From: an uncultured Rhodospirillales bacterium
GTDB taxonomy: Bacteria; Pseudomonadota; Alphaproteobacteria; Rhodospirillales; JABHCV01
Assembly (NCBI GenBank): GCA_938092065.1
Contig: CALKND010000016.1
Location: 21,766-85,765, forward strand
Length of the DNA: 64,000 nt
Direction: 5' to 3'
Of the stretch, positions 1 through 13,067 are shown in pieces. The position numbers and the translations under genes are program-made. Within the stretch, counting starts at the first letter, position 1. Each line of letters begins with the position of its first letter. The notes under the pieces are model-generated. The model ran no database searches. It was not told the DNA's origin and was given only the letters and a program-made list of their open reading frames with translations.

Positions 1-1
1 A

Positions 2-1020
<1,019 letters not shown>

Positions 1021-1023
1021 TCC

Positions 1024-2313
1024 GTGGCGAATGCTCAAACAAAAAAATTTTCCAATAGTGTTGTTTCTAACAAAGTCCGTTCTGGCCTTGTAGCAGCGCT
1101 TGACCTGGGAACAACCAAAGCTTGCTGTCTAATCGCCAAGCCTCTAGCTGAGGGTGGTTTTGAAATCAATGGGATTGGTCACCAGATTTCGCATGGGCTC
1201 CGTTCTGGAACAATTATTGACATGGAACGAACAGAATCAACTATTCGATCTACAATAGAAGCAGCGGAAAAAATGGCAGGTGAAAACATACGCAACGTCA
1301 TTGTTAATGTCTCCTGCGGTGATCCTATGTCCCGCCTAATTGCCTATGAGGTCGCCATTGCCGGTCACGAAATAGGTGACGGTGATTTACGTCGTTTACT
1401 TGATCCAGCAGGATTGGTTGAAAGCAAAAACTCTGAACGTGAACTTATTCATTTAATACCCGTTGGTTACAGCGTTGACGGGAACAAGGGAGTACGCGAT
1501 CCACGGGGGCTTCACGGCCAATCTTTAGGTGTTAATATGCATATTGTCACTGCCGCAAGTGGCCCAATGCGAAATCTTGAGCAAGGTATATCTCGCTGTC
1601 ATTTAAATATTTGCGGTAAGGCTATTACGCCCTACGCTTCTGCACTTGCATGTGTTTTGCAAGACGAGGCAAACTTGGGCGTTACCTGTATTGATATGGG
1701 CGGTGGCACGACCACCATATCGGTTTTCTTTGATGGTGAACTTGTCTATGTCGACTCTATTCCTGTTGGCGGTGTACATGTGACAAACGATATAGCACGT
1801 GGGCTTTCAACACCATTTGTTCATGCAGAGCGCATGAAAACGCTCTATGGTAGTGCTATTCCGACACCCTCTGACAATAACGAAATCATTAAGGTGCCAT
1901 TGATTGGTGAGGAAGAAACTGGAGAAACCAATCAGGTCCCTCGATCGGTCTTGATTGGAATTATCCGCCCCCGTATTGAAGAAACACTTGAGTTGGTCCA
2001 GAACAGATTGGCTGATGCCGGCTTCGATAAGGTTGCTGGGCGCCGCATAGTTCTTACTGGAGGTGCTTCCCAGCTTTCCGGAGCAAAGGAAATGGCTGGA
2101 GCAATTCTTGACAAACAAGTTCGCCACGGCAGACCACACAGTGTTGCTGGTCTTGCCGAATCTGTCTCTGGCCCAGCATTTTCTACTTCAGTCGGGCTTT
2201 TACATTTCGTTTTTAACAACCCAGCAAGAGAAGCAAACAATGCTTATAGACCGGCTGATGAGCCAAATAGCAGTTTTGCCCGCTTTGGTCAGTGGTTAAA
2301 GGAGAGTTTTTAA
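1024..2313 (+). CDS. ftsA: Cell division protein FtsA
   Basis: Actin-like ATPase that tethers FtsZ to the inner membrane. The ASKHA phosphate-1 motif appears as LDLGTTKACCLIA near residue 27, the phosphate-2 region as CIDMGGGTTTISVF near 223, and the adenosine motif as LTGGASQLSG near 343. The last residues (FARFGQWLKESF) form the amphipathic membrane-targeting helix of FtsA. The length of 429 aa is normal. The start is a GTG three bases after the ftsQ stop, with GGAAGG upstream, so the two genes are translated from one message. The 113 bases after it lead to ftsZ. Confidence 0.96.
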   Translation: MANAQTKKFSNSVVSNKVRSGLVAALDLGTTKACCLIAKPLAEGGFEINGIGHQISHGLRSGTIIDMERTESTIRSTIEAAEKMAGENIRNVIVNVSCGDPMSRLIAYEVAIAGHEIGDGDLRRLLDPAGLVESKNSERELIHLIPVGYSVDGNKGVRDPRGLHGQSLGVNMHIVTAASGPMRNLEQGISRCHLNICGKAITPYASALACVLQDEANLGVTCIDMGGGTTTISVFFDGELVYVDSIPVGGVHVTNDIARGLSTPFVHAERMKTLYGSAIPTPSDNNEIIKVPLIGEEETGETNQVPRSVLIGIIRPRIEETLELVQNRLADAGFDKVAGRRIVLTGGASQLSGAKEMAGAILDKQVRHGRPHSVAGLAESVSGPAFSTSVGLLHFVFNNPAREANNAYRPADEPNSSFARFGQWLKESF

Positions 2314-2364
2314 TGATTTTTCAATAATTTAGGGGAATTATATAATAAGTAAGAATAGGAATTT

Positions 2365-2430
2365 ATGACAAATGAGATACACCTTGGCAATTACCCACAT
2401 ATCGCCATACGAAACTGGAGGCTGACATGA
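2365..2430 (+). other. Possible 21-codon upstream ORF overlapping the ftsZ start
   Basis: Between ftsA and ftsZ an ATG at 2365, with AATAGGA 4-5 bases upstream, opens a 21-codon frame. Its TGA overlaps the ftsZ ATG as ATGA (2427-2430). This is what translational coupling would look like. The peptide shows no recognisable motif and such a frame can occur by chance, so it is reported only as a candidate. Confidence 0.3.
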
Positions 2431-4208
2431 GCATTAATTTGACAATACCCAACAGTAACATACCCCAACTTAAGCCCCGAATAACCGTTATTGGTGTTGG
2501 TGGCGCCGGCGGGAATGCAGTCAATAATATGATAGATAAGCGACTGGAGGGTGTAGATTTTGTTGTCGCTAATACGGATGCCCAGGCGTTATCTTTATCA
2601 AAAACGGAAAGCAGGGTTCAATTAGGCGCAAACGTCACTGAGGGCCTAGGTGCAGGTTCCAAACCAGAGGTCGGAAGAGCAGCAGCGGAAGAATCCTTGG
2701 CAGATATTGAAGAGCAAATTAAGGATTCGCACATGGTCTTTATTGCTGCTGGCATGGGTGGGGGCACAGGAACTGGCGCTGCGCCTGTTGTTGCCAGAGC
2801 AGCTAAGGAGAGAGGTATTCTTACCGTTGGTGTGATCACTAAACCGTTCCAATTTGAGGGAATGCACCGATATAACATTGCCGAAGCAGGTATAGAAGAC
2901 CTTGAACAGTTTGTGGATACACTTATTGTTATTCCAAATCAGAACCTATTCAGGGTTGCCAATGAACAAACGACTTTCGCTGATGCTTTTAACATGGCTG
3001 ACGAAGTGCTGTATTCTGGTGTTCGAGGTGTCACTGACTTGATGGTTATGCCAGGCCTTATTAACCTCGACTTCGCTGATATTCGTTCGGTGATAAGTGA
3101 AATGGGTAAGGCGATGATGGGAACTGGTGAGGCTGAGGGAGAACGCCGAGCCCTAGATGCAGCTGAGGCTGCTATCTCAAATCCTCTTCTTGACGATTGT
3201 TCCATGGACGGTGCCAAGGGTGTGCTGATCAATATTACTGGTGGACAAGATATGACATTGTTTGAAGCTGATGAAGCGGCAAACAGAATTAGATCAGAGG
3301 TTGACGTCGATGCCTATATTATATTTGGCTCAACTTTTGATGATAGTCTCGCTGGAAAAATTAGGGTTTCAGTCGTCGCTACAGGTATGGATCGTGAGGC
3401 TATAGCTGCTCCGGCACCGACATTCTTGTCCGTGTCATCGCCAGTGGCCCATCCCAAAGAAGCAAAACCTCTTCCTGTAGTTGAAACCCCTGAGCAAATA
3501 AAAACTGATGTTTCTGCTGGTACTGAGGTTGTTGGATTGATGAATGTTTCCAAGGTGGCTCATGTTAGTGTACAAGATATAGAAGAAGTCGATATTGAAA
3601 TTCCAAGTGCTGGGTCAGTCCGAGAAGCCATGAAAAATGCTGCTGCAGAAGAAGTCAAAGCAGAGGAGGTTGAATCAGAAAAGGCTGTGATTGAGCAGGT
3701 GCTGCCTGCGATTGATGCTGAAGCCAGTATCATGGTTAAAGAGGAAGCCGAACAGATCAAAGAAGTCGTGATTGACCGAGGTGAACCAGCACCTGCAACC
3801 CCTGGAAAAAATACTGACGACGCTTTTATTCCTGAAGCACCCATATGTTCTACTGGTGAACAAGCTCCAGAGTTAGCAGATCCGTTTGCGGCAGCGGCGA
3901 TGACTAATGGCAGCAAAAGTAGCGAAATAAAACTGAAAGCTAGTGAGCTTAAGGCTAAAAAACAAAGCTTATTTGAACGGGTTACTGGTTTGGCAGGTGG
4001 TGCTGGTGATGTGGCTGAAACTGTTGCTTTCGAGCCAAAAGCTGCAATTCCACCTCTGGCTCCTAAGTCTAAATCAACCCCTGACTCTGCTGAGGCCGAA
4101 GAGAAGACACAACTGGGTGGTATGGATGAAGCAGAACGTATTGCTTCGTCTCAAGGAGAAGCAGACCTGCTTGATATTCCAGCTTTTTTACGCCGTCAGG
4201 CTAATTAA
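2427..4208 (+). CDS. ftsZ: Cell division protein FtsZ
   Basis: Tubulin-like GTPase that forms the cytokinetic ring. The G-box GGGTGTG is at residues 111-117 and the GTPase core runs to about residue 325. Then follows an unusually long, acidic and proline-rich linker of about 240 residues. It ends in the conserved C-terminal peptide around [12 protein letters not shown], the docking site for FtsA and other partners. A total of 593 aa is long compared with the roughly 380 of E. coli, but extended linkers are common in Alphaproteobacteria. The start is an ATG with GGAGG 4-8 bases upstream. It follows ftsA and precedes lpxC, the standard order. Confidence 0.97.
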   Translation: MSINLTIPNSNIPQLKPRITVIGVGGAGGNAVNNMIDKRLEGVDFVVANTDAQALSLSKTESRVQLGANVTEGLGAGSKPEVGRAAAEESLADIEEQIKDSHMVFIAAGMGGGTGTGAAPVVARAAKERGILTVGVITKPFQFEGMHRYNIAEAGIEDLEQFVDTLIVIPNQNLFRVANEQTTFADAFNMADEVLYSGVRGVTDLMVMPGLINLDFADIRSVISEMGKAMMGTGEAEGERRALDAAEAAISNPLLDDCSMDGAKGVLINITGGQDMTLFEADEAANRIRSEVDVDAYIIFGSTFDDSLAGKIRVSVVATGMDREAIAAPAPTFLSVSSPVAHPKEAKPLPVVETPEQIKTDVSAGTEVVGLMNVSKVAHVSVQDIEEVDIEIPSAGSVREAMKNAAAEEVKAEEVESEKAVIEQVLPAIDAEASIMVKEEAEQIKEVVIDRGEPAPATPGKNTDDAFIPEAPICSTGEQAPELADPFAAAAMTNGSKSSEIKLKASELKAKKQSLFERVTGLAGGAGDVAETVAFEPKAAIPPLAPKSKSTPDSAEAEEKTQLGGMDEAERIASSQGEADLLDIPAFLRRQAN

Positions 4209-4532
4209 AAGCCACGATAAACAGTTACGAAGTTTTAGATCAAGAAAAACCACATTTATATAAATGTTTTGTATGTTTGAAAGGCTCTTATTGGATTTGT
4301 TTTTTTAAATTACATTCAATTCTTCAAAAATTACTTATGATTAAGAAACATTGTCCGAAATTTTATTTAGGTCATTGAAACAACGTTTATAAATCTGGTG
4401 TAACACAGCGTAACAAAGTGTTATTTGAAAGCCTCGGGTGGGGTTGCTAAAAAGTAATTGTAATTTTACTTAAAGTTTTCATAAGATTTTTTGTGAAGAA
4501 ATACTCCGTTAAACGTCAAGTGATGATGAAAA
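4209..4532. other. Intergenic region ftsZ-lpxC
   Basis: These 324 bases are AT-rich and hold no convincing gene. They presumably contain the lpxC promoter. The only distinct element I see is the inverted repeat at 4401-4423, listed separately. I found no clear factor-independent terminator for ftsZ. Confidence 0.6.
4401..4423. promoter_or_regulatory. Inverted repeat upstream of lpxC
   Basis: TAACAC (4401-4406) and GTGTTA (4418-4423) are perfect inverted arms separated by 11 bases, about 110 bases before the lpxC start. The layout would suit a dimeric regulator or a small RNA hairpin. No known consensus is recognised and the arms are short, so chance is possible. Confidence 0.25.
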
Positions 4533-5474
4533 ATGATTAAGCAAAAGACTCTTAAGAACTCTATTGGCTGCATTGGTGTAGCTCTTCATTCAGGTCAAAA
4601 AGTCTCTATGACTCTTAAACCCGGTCAACCTGACAGCGGTATTGTTTTCAGGCGCACTGACATTCCCGGTAGCGGTGGCCTTATTAAGGCCACGTGGGAT
4701 AATGTTGTAGAAACCACCCTGTGCACCACGCTTGGAAATGATGACGGCGTTACCATTGCTACTGTCGAACATCTGATGGCAGCTTTATCCGCTTGTAGCA
4801 TTGACAATGCCGTGATTGAGGTTAGTGGTACCGAAGTCCCTGTTATGGATGGTAGCGCAGCTCCTTTCATTTTTTTGGTCGAATGTGCGGGTATAGTTGA
4901 ACAAGATAGACCCCGTCTATATATCCGTGTCCTTAAAGCCATATCAATTGGCGATGATCACAAGTCTGTTAGTATAGTTCCTTCTAACGGCTTTACGGTT
5001 GACTTTGATATTGATTTTGAAAGTGCTGCTGTTTCGCATCAATCTTACTCTATGTGTATGGCTGGAGAGAACTTCAAAAACGAAGTTTCTCGTGCACGCA
5101 CATTTGGTTTTCTGCACGAAGTTGAAGCTCTGCGTGCAGCCGGTCTTGCTAAAGGTGGTTCTTTAGAAAATGCCGTTGTCGTGAGCGGAGATAAGATAAT
5201 TAATGAAGATGGCTTGCGTTATGATGATGAATTTGTACGGCATAAAGTTCTTGATGCCGTAGGTGATCTTTATCTAGCAGGTGGTGCCATTCTTGGCCAC
5301 TTCCATGGTGTGTGCTCCGGACATGAGGCTACCAATCATCTTCTCAGGGCTCTGTTCGCTGATAAAGACGCTTGGTGCTACGATGACATGTCAGTACCCA
5401 AGGTTGTTGTCAATAAGCCGGCACATGCCTGGTCGGTTGACGTTGCGGGCTCTGAAATCACCGCAACTGCCTAA
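4533..5474 (+). CDS. lpxC: UDP-3-O-acyl-N-acetylglucosamine deacetylase LpxC
   Basis: Zinc enzyme for the committed step of lipid A synthesis in the cytoplasm: removal of the acetyl group from UDP-3-O-acyl-GlcNAc. The zinc ligands are visible as H80 (in EHLMAAL), H237 and D241 (in RHKVLDAVGD), and the catalytic His as H264 in CSGHEATNHL. E79 precedes the first zinc His. These agree with the E. coli positions within one residue. The length of 313 aa is typical. It follows ftsZ, as in many proteobacteria, and is closed by the terminator at 5511-5536. Confidence 0.97.
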   Translation: MIKQKTLKNSIGCIGVALHSGQKVSMTLKPGQPDSGIVFRRTDIPGSGGLIKATWDNVVETTLCTTLGNDDGVTIATVEHLMAALSACSIDNAVIEVSGTEVPVMDGSAAPFIFLVECAGIVEQDRPRLYIRVLKAISIGDDHKSVSIVPSNGFTVDFDIDFESAAVSHQSYSMCMAGENFKNEVSRARTFGFLHEVEALRAAGLAKGGSLENAVVVSGDKIINEDGLRYDDEFVRHKVLDAVGDLYLAGGAILGHFHGVCSGHEATNHLLRALFADKDAWCYDDMSVPKVVVNKPAHAWSVDVAGSEITATA

Positions 5475-5510
5475 TTTCCCTTGAAGGGTTAAAGTTCAGT
5501 GAAAAAAGAC

Positions 5511-5536
5511 AAGACGGGAGATCCCCGTCTTTTTTT
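5511..5536 (+). terminator. Rho-independent terminator after lpxC
   Basis: An 8-bp stem AAGACGGG / CCCGTCTT with a 5-base loop runs directly into a T tract (TTTTTT to 5536). It lies 37 bases after the lpxC stop, in the + orientation, and marks the end of the division-lpxC transcript. Confidence 0.85.
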
Positions 5537-5632
5537 ATGGAATATTTCTTGCCTAGTTAACGCCCTTGGTGTTTCACAATCGCCCCCTGAGCGTGATATA
5601 GTTATATTGAATATTTATCTGAAGGCACAAGA

Positions 5633-6466
5633 ATGAAACGTAATAAAAATATTTTCAACAAACTTAAATGGATTTGGATTAAATCCAAAATTATCCCACT
5701 TGTGATACCTTTGATTTTTGTAGCATCATGTACGCAAGAAGCCCCTGTAGCTGGGTATGTAGAACGCCCCGTGGAAGAAATCTACAATGAAGCCCTAGCT
5801 GTGCTTGAACAGAGGGATTATGAAGAAGCAGCCTACCTGTTTGATGAAGTTGAACGTCAACACCCATATTCTAAATGGGCGACCAAGGCGCAATTAATGT
5901 CAGCTTATAGTTTTTACCAAGATGATGCTTTTGATAGCGCCGTTATTGCTTTAGACAGATTTATCCAGTTACACCCAACAAGCCCAGATGCACCCTACGC
6001 GTATTATCTGAAGGCATTATGTTACTACGAGCAAATTTCTAATGTTACGCGAGATCAAAACATGACGGAGGTTGCTTCAAAAATTCTAAAAGAAATAATT
6101 ACACGTTTTCCAAAATCGAAATATGCCAAGGATGCAAAGTTAAAGCTGGACCTGACTCGTGACCATCTCGCAGGCAAGGAAATGGAGATCGGTCGCTACT
6201 ATCTTAAACAGGGTCAATATCTGGCAGCTATCAACCGTTTTAAAAACGTTGCAGTTAAGTTTCAAAGCACTACCCATGTACCCGAAGCCTTGCATCGGTT
6301 AGCAGAGACTTACGTTGCCATTGGTATCAAGCTGGAAGCGCAAAAAGTTGCCGCTGTATTGGGTCATAATTTCCCCGGTAGCCCGTGGTATACAGATTCC
6401 TACGCTTTAGTTGAAGGAAAACTGATCAAGCCAAAGGAAGATGATCCTTGGTATAAGTTGTGGTAA
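5633..6466 (+). CDS. bamD: Outer membrane assembly lipoprotein BamD
   Basis: Essential lipoprotein of the BAM complex that inserts beta-barrel proteins into the outer membrane. The N-terminus has a lysine-rich n-region, a hydrophobic stretch and a lipobox ending at Cys33 (FVASC). TPR-like helical repeats follow (for example around YNEALAVLEQRDYEEAAYLFDEV and later AYYLKALCYY). The 277 aa length and the TPR pattern match BamD/YfiO/ComL. It lies between lpxC and recN, a usual alphaproteobacterial order. A long n-region before the lipobox is slightly unusual but compatible with lipoprotein export. Confidence 0.94.
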   Translation: MKRNKNIFNKLKWIWIKSKIIPLVIPLIFVASCTQEAPVAGYVERPVEEIYNEALAVLEQRDYEEAAYLFDEVERQHPYSKWATKAQLMSAYSFYQDDAFDSAVIALDRFIQLHPTSPDAPYAYYLKALCYYEQISNVTRDQNMTEVASKILKEIITRFPKSKYAKDAKLKLDLTRDHLAGKEMEIGRYYLKQGQYLAAINRFKNVAVKFQSTTHVPEALHRLAETYVAIGIKLEAQKVAAVLGHNFPGSPWYTDSYALVEGKLIKPKEDDPWYKLW

Positions 6467-6476
6467 TAGAAGATTA

Positions 6477-10240
<3,764 letters not shown>

Positions 10241-10290
10241 AAGAGTGGTACCGTAAAGGATCCTGTTTTTTTATATGGACTTGAAATCTA

Positions 10291-10824
10291 CTACAGCAGC
10301 GACGGTAAGTCCTTGATGGCGGCATCGATAAGGGCATCCCCTTTTTTACCTGAAACTTTATCAGTTAGAATACGGCGACTGGCTTCTAGGGCAACGTCAA
10401 TAGTAGCTGTAAGGATTTCCTCGCGAGCTGCAATTTCAGCCTGGGCAATACGATCTTTGGCTTGCCGTTTCCGCCGATCAATCAATGCATTCATATCAGT
10501 GGTTGCTTTCTCGATCAGGTATTCAGCTTCTTTCTTGGCTCGTTCGATGATTTCCTTGGCTTCGTTTGCTGCGTCTCGCTGTTTGCGTTCGTAGGAAGCT
10601 AATAAGTCTTGGGCATCTTCACGCAGGCGAATGGCTTCTTCGATGTTTCTACGTATCCCCTCGCTTCGTTCATCAAGAGCAACAGAAATCTTCTGGTAGA
10701 CGGTCTTACCAATCAATGCAATCGTAATAACAAAGGCAACTAGCACGAGAAATTGTGAATCCTCGTAAAAAGCAACGTGAGTTGCAGCTGCCACTGTTTC
10801 GGATGCATTGGCTGTGGCAATCAC
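10291..10824 (-). CDS. atpF: ATP synthase F0 subunit b
   Basis: Peripheral stalk subunit of F1F0 ATP synthase. One N-terminal transmembrane helix (FLVLVAFVITIALIGKTVY, about residues 25-45) is followed by a long charged helical region (about 55-150) typical of the b dimer. The length is 177 aa. It is the last gene of atpI-atpB-atpE-atpF'-atpF, and its ATG overlaps the end of the b' gene by 4 bases. Alphaproteobacteria carry two b-type subunits; this one has the shorter, non-signal-like N-terminus and is taken as b. Confidence 0.93.
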   Translation of the reverse strand: MIATANASETVAAATHVAFYEDSQFLVLVAFVITIALIGKTVYQKISVALDERSEGIRRNIEEAIRLREDAQDLLASYERKQRDAANEAKEIIERAKKEAEYLIEKATTDMNALIDRRKRQAKDRIAQAEIAAREEILTATIDVALEASRRILTDKVSGKKGDALIDAAIKDLPSLL

Positions 10825-11399
10825 TGGCGTTCCTCCAAGATGTTAGTAATTACCTTGCTGATATCTTTTTTGTTCAAGGCTTCACCAGAAATTTTTTCAG
10901 TTGTGCTCAGGGCTACTTCAGTGGCAACGTCAGCTATAACTGCCATAGCAATTACCTTGGCATCAATGATACTCCCTTCGGCAGCCTTAATTTCTGCTTC
11001 CAGTTCCTCAGCTAATTCAGCCTGCTTGGTGGCCATATTATCAGTAATTTGAGTGTGGGTTTCCATTATGATTGCGTGAGCTTCTTCTCGCACCTCTGCT
11101 TGAGCTTTTGTGTAGGCTTCTGCTGCAATTTCTGCTTCTTCTTTGAAGGAAACCGCTTTTTTCAAGTTGTCGTCAATCTTGTGCTGACGTTCTTCAAGGA
11201 CCTGAGATATTCGAGGCAAAGAAATACGTGACATCATCATAAAGAGTGCGGCAAAAGTTATTACCAACCAAATCAATTGTGAAGGAAATGTAGTTATATC
11301 CAACTGTGGCAAACCGGCTGCCTGAACAGATGTACTAAAAACACACGTTAAGAGGGCCAGAATTGAAATCGACAAGATTGCAATTTTTAACTTCCACAT
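10821..11399 (-). CDS. atpF': ATP synthase F0 subunit b'
   Basis: Second b-type stalk subunit (also called AtpG in some annotations). The N-terminus looks like a signal sequence or extra hydrophobic segment (residues 6-28). The true membrane anchor then follows, with QLIWLVITFAALFMMMSRISLPRI at about 43-66, and a long alpha-helical stalk up to residue 192. The motif FPSQLIWLVITF is typical of b' proteins of photosynthetic and other Alphaproteobacteria. It lies between the c and b genes and is translationally coupled to b through a 4-base overlap. Confidence 0.92.
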   Translation of the reverse strand: MWKLKIAILSISILALLTCVFSTSVQAAGLPQLDITTFPSQLIWLVITFAALFMMMSRISLPRISQVLEERQHKIDDNLKKAVSFKEEAEIAAEAYTKAQAEVREEAHAIIMETHTQITDNMATKQAELAEELEAEIKAAEGSIIDAKVIAMAVIADVATEVALSTTEKISGEALNKKDISKVITNILEERQ

Positions 11400-11467
11400 G
11401 AACTGCTCCTGAAGCTCATACGCTTAAATATTAAAATTGAACATCAAAAAGGTCTGTCACTTAAACT

Positions 11468-11692
11468 TTATGTAAACAAAATCAGGAATGAGATCAGCAA
11501 CGCGTAAAGTGCAACAGCTTCAACTAGTGCAAACCCAAGCATGGCAAGGCCAAAAACCTGGCCACGAGAAGCAGGGTTCCGTGCAATAGAGCTGATTAGT
11601 GATGCGAAGATGCTACCTATACCAGCACCAACCCCACCAAGACCTATAACAGCTAGGCCGGCACCAATCATTTTTGCGGCATCAATTTCCAT
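11468..11692 (-). CDS. atpE: ATP synthase F0 subunit c
   Basis: Proteolipid of the rotor ring: two transmembrane helices joined by the polar loop around ARNPASRGQ. The ion-binding carboxylate is E58 in FALVEAVALYAL. I see no sodium-type ligand pattern around it, so proton coupling is expected. It is 74 aa, beginning MEIDAAKMIGAG, close to other alphaproteobacterial c subunits. It lies between a and b' in the F0 operon. Its short intergenic flanks (71 and 68 bases) are the widest in the operon, which may help set its high synthesis rate. Confidence 0.95.
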   Translation of the reverse strand: MEIDAAKMIGAGLAVIGLGGVGAGIGSIFASLISSIARNPASRGQVFGLAMLGFALVEAVALYALLISFLILFT

Positions 11693-11763
11693 AGTCAGAA
11701 TTCCTTAGTTTCTAATTTTTACAAGTTATCTTTGAGCTAATGATCGTCGTTTCAAATAAGTGT

Positions 11764-12489
11764 CTAATGCAGGTGAATGGCATCGTTTAGATAAAGGCAT
11801 GTTAATACTGTAAAGACATATGCTTGAAGGAACGCCACCAGAAATTCAAAGGCCGTAAGGGCAACATCAACTGTTAGTGGGGCCCAGCCACCAAGTATAC
11901 CTAATGGTATAATGAAGCCTGCGAAGACCTTCATCATTGTATGCCCAGCCATCATGTTAGCAAACAGTCGAATTGATAAGCTAATAGGACGTGATAGATA
12001 TGAAAGAATCTCGATCGGGACTAGCACTGGGGCCATCACTTTTGGGACGCCAGTGGGTAAGAAGAAGGTAAAGAAGTGAAGTCCGTGGCGCGCAATAGCA
12101 ATTATGGTAACGCCGAGGAATACAACAACTGCCATCGCAAAGGTTACGGCAATGTGACTTGTGAAGGTAAAGGCATAAGGAATTAAGCCAATTAAATTTC
12201 CAAAAAGAATGAACATGAAAAGGGAAAAAACGAAGGGAAAGTACTTGCGACCTTCAGAGCCAACATTATCACGTATCATGCAAGCAATAAATTCATAACT
12301 GATTTCGGCGAGAGATTGCCAACGGCCTGGAACCAGCAATCGTTGGCGCATGCCAATGGTAAGGAAAAGTGAAATAGCAGCAACTGTTAGAACCATGAAA
12401 AGCCCAGAGTTTGTAAGAGATGCGTCAACTTCACCAAGTGGAATTGGAATAAGAGTTTTGATTGTGAATTGTTCTAGAGGGTTAGCCAC
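11764..12489 (-). CDS. atpB: ATP synthase F0 subunit a
   Basis: Membrane stator subunit that forms the proton half-channels. The essential arginine is R174 in LSIRLFANMMAGH, and about five to six hydrophobic helices are evident across 241 aa. The family's N-terminal sequence (FTIKTLIPI) and the C-terminal AYVFTVLTCLYLNDAI helix are present. It follows atpI by 12 bases and precedes atpE, the standard alphaproteobacterial F0 order, in which F1 genes are located elsewhere. Confidence 0.96.
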   Translation of the reverse strand: MANPLEQFTIKTLIPIPLGEVDASLTNSGLFMVLTVAAISLFLTIGMRQRLLVPGRWQSLAEISYEFIACMIRDNVGSEGRKYFPFVFSLFMFILFGNLIGLIPYAFTFTSHIAVTFAMAVVVFLGVTIIAIARHGLHFFTFFLPTGVPKVMAPVLVPIEILSYLSRPISLSIRLFANMMAGHTMMKVFAGFIIPLGILGGWAPLTVDVALTAFEFLVAFLQAYVFTVLTCLYLNDAIHLH

Positions 12490-12501
12490 TTTATTTGCTG
12501 C

Positions 12502-12900
12502 CTATTTCCTTTTTTTTTCGCTCGCATCTTTATCAGGTGCTTCTTTCCGTTTAACCAAGGAAACTACACCGCCGGTTGGTTCTGTATATCTAGGGGCTAC
12601 ACCAAGGCCTCTTGCCGCTCGGTAAACATTTAAAGTCCCGGCACCGGCCCCTAAAAAAAAGAATACTACCAAAAACAAAGGCTTTGTTTCCAGCCAGTTA
12701 TCCAGAGAATACCCAATTCCCACGCCAACAATCAGAGCTGCTACCATTTCGGTACCTATGCGAACAGCCATGCTATAACCGTAGGTTTGCTCTTTACCAA
12801 TCGAGGATATCGATTGTTTATTAGCGCTGCTTTTTTCGCGTGCTTGATTTAGGCGTTTATCTAAGTCTTTAAGATTCTCCTGAGGGGAATTATCGCTCAT
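12502..12900 (-). CDS. atpI: ATP synthase assembly protein AtpI (gene I product)
   Basis: Small membrane protein thought to help assemble the c ring. After a charged N-terminal third, two hydrophobic helices are seen (about residues 45-65 and 75-95, with KPLFLVVFFFLGAGAGTLNVYRAA). The C-terminus is charged. I choose the ATG at 12900 (MSDNSPQENL). A TTG at 12942 would begin only about ten bases after the expected transcription start of the promoter at 12960-12988, and an ATG at 12906 is another option. First gene of the F0 operon. Confidence 0.85.
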   Translation of the reverse strand: MSDNSPQENLKDLDKRLNQAREKSSANKQSISSIGKEQTYGYSMAVRIGTEMVAALIVGVGIGYSLDNWLETKPLFLVVFFFLGAGAGTLNVYRAARGLGVAPRYTEPTGGVVSLVKRKEAPDKDASEKKRK

Positions 12901-12959
12901 AGTCATCAGCGCTTTTTCAACATTCCCATCTAGTTGAAACAATAAGTTATGTAAAAATA

Positions 12960-12988
12960 AAATTAGAACTCTGCCGAGAGCGTGTCAA
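12960..12988 (-). promoter_or_regulatory. Sigma-70-type promoter of the F0 ATP synthase operon
   Basis: On the minus strand, TTGACA (12988-12983) and TAATTT (12965-12960) are separated by exactly 17 bases, upstream of atpI. This is the closest match to a housekeeping promoter in this region and fits the start of the divergent-free operon atpI-B-E-F'-F. Confidence 0.7.
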
Positions 12989-13067
12989 CCCAATGAGGAT
13001 AGATAAGCGCATGATAATATTAAATAAAACATATGAAAATTCTTAATTCTGAATATGCAACAGTGGG

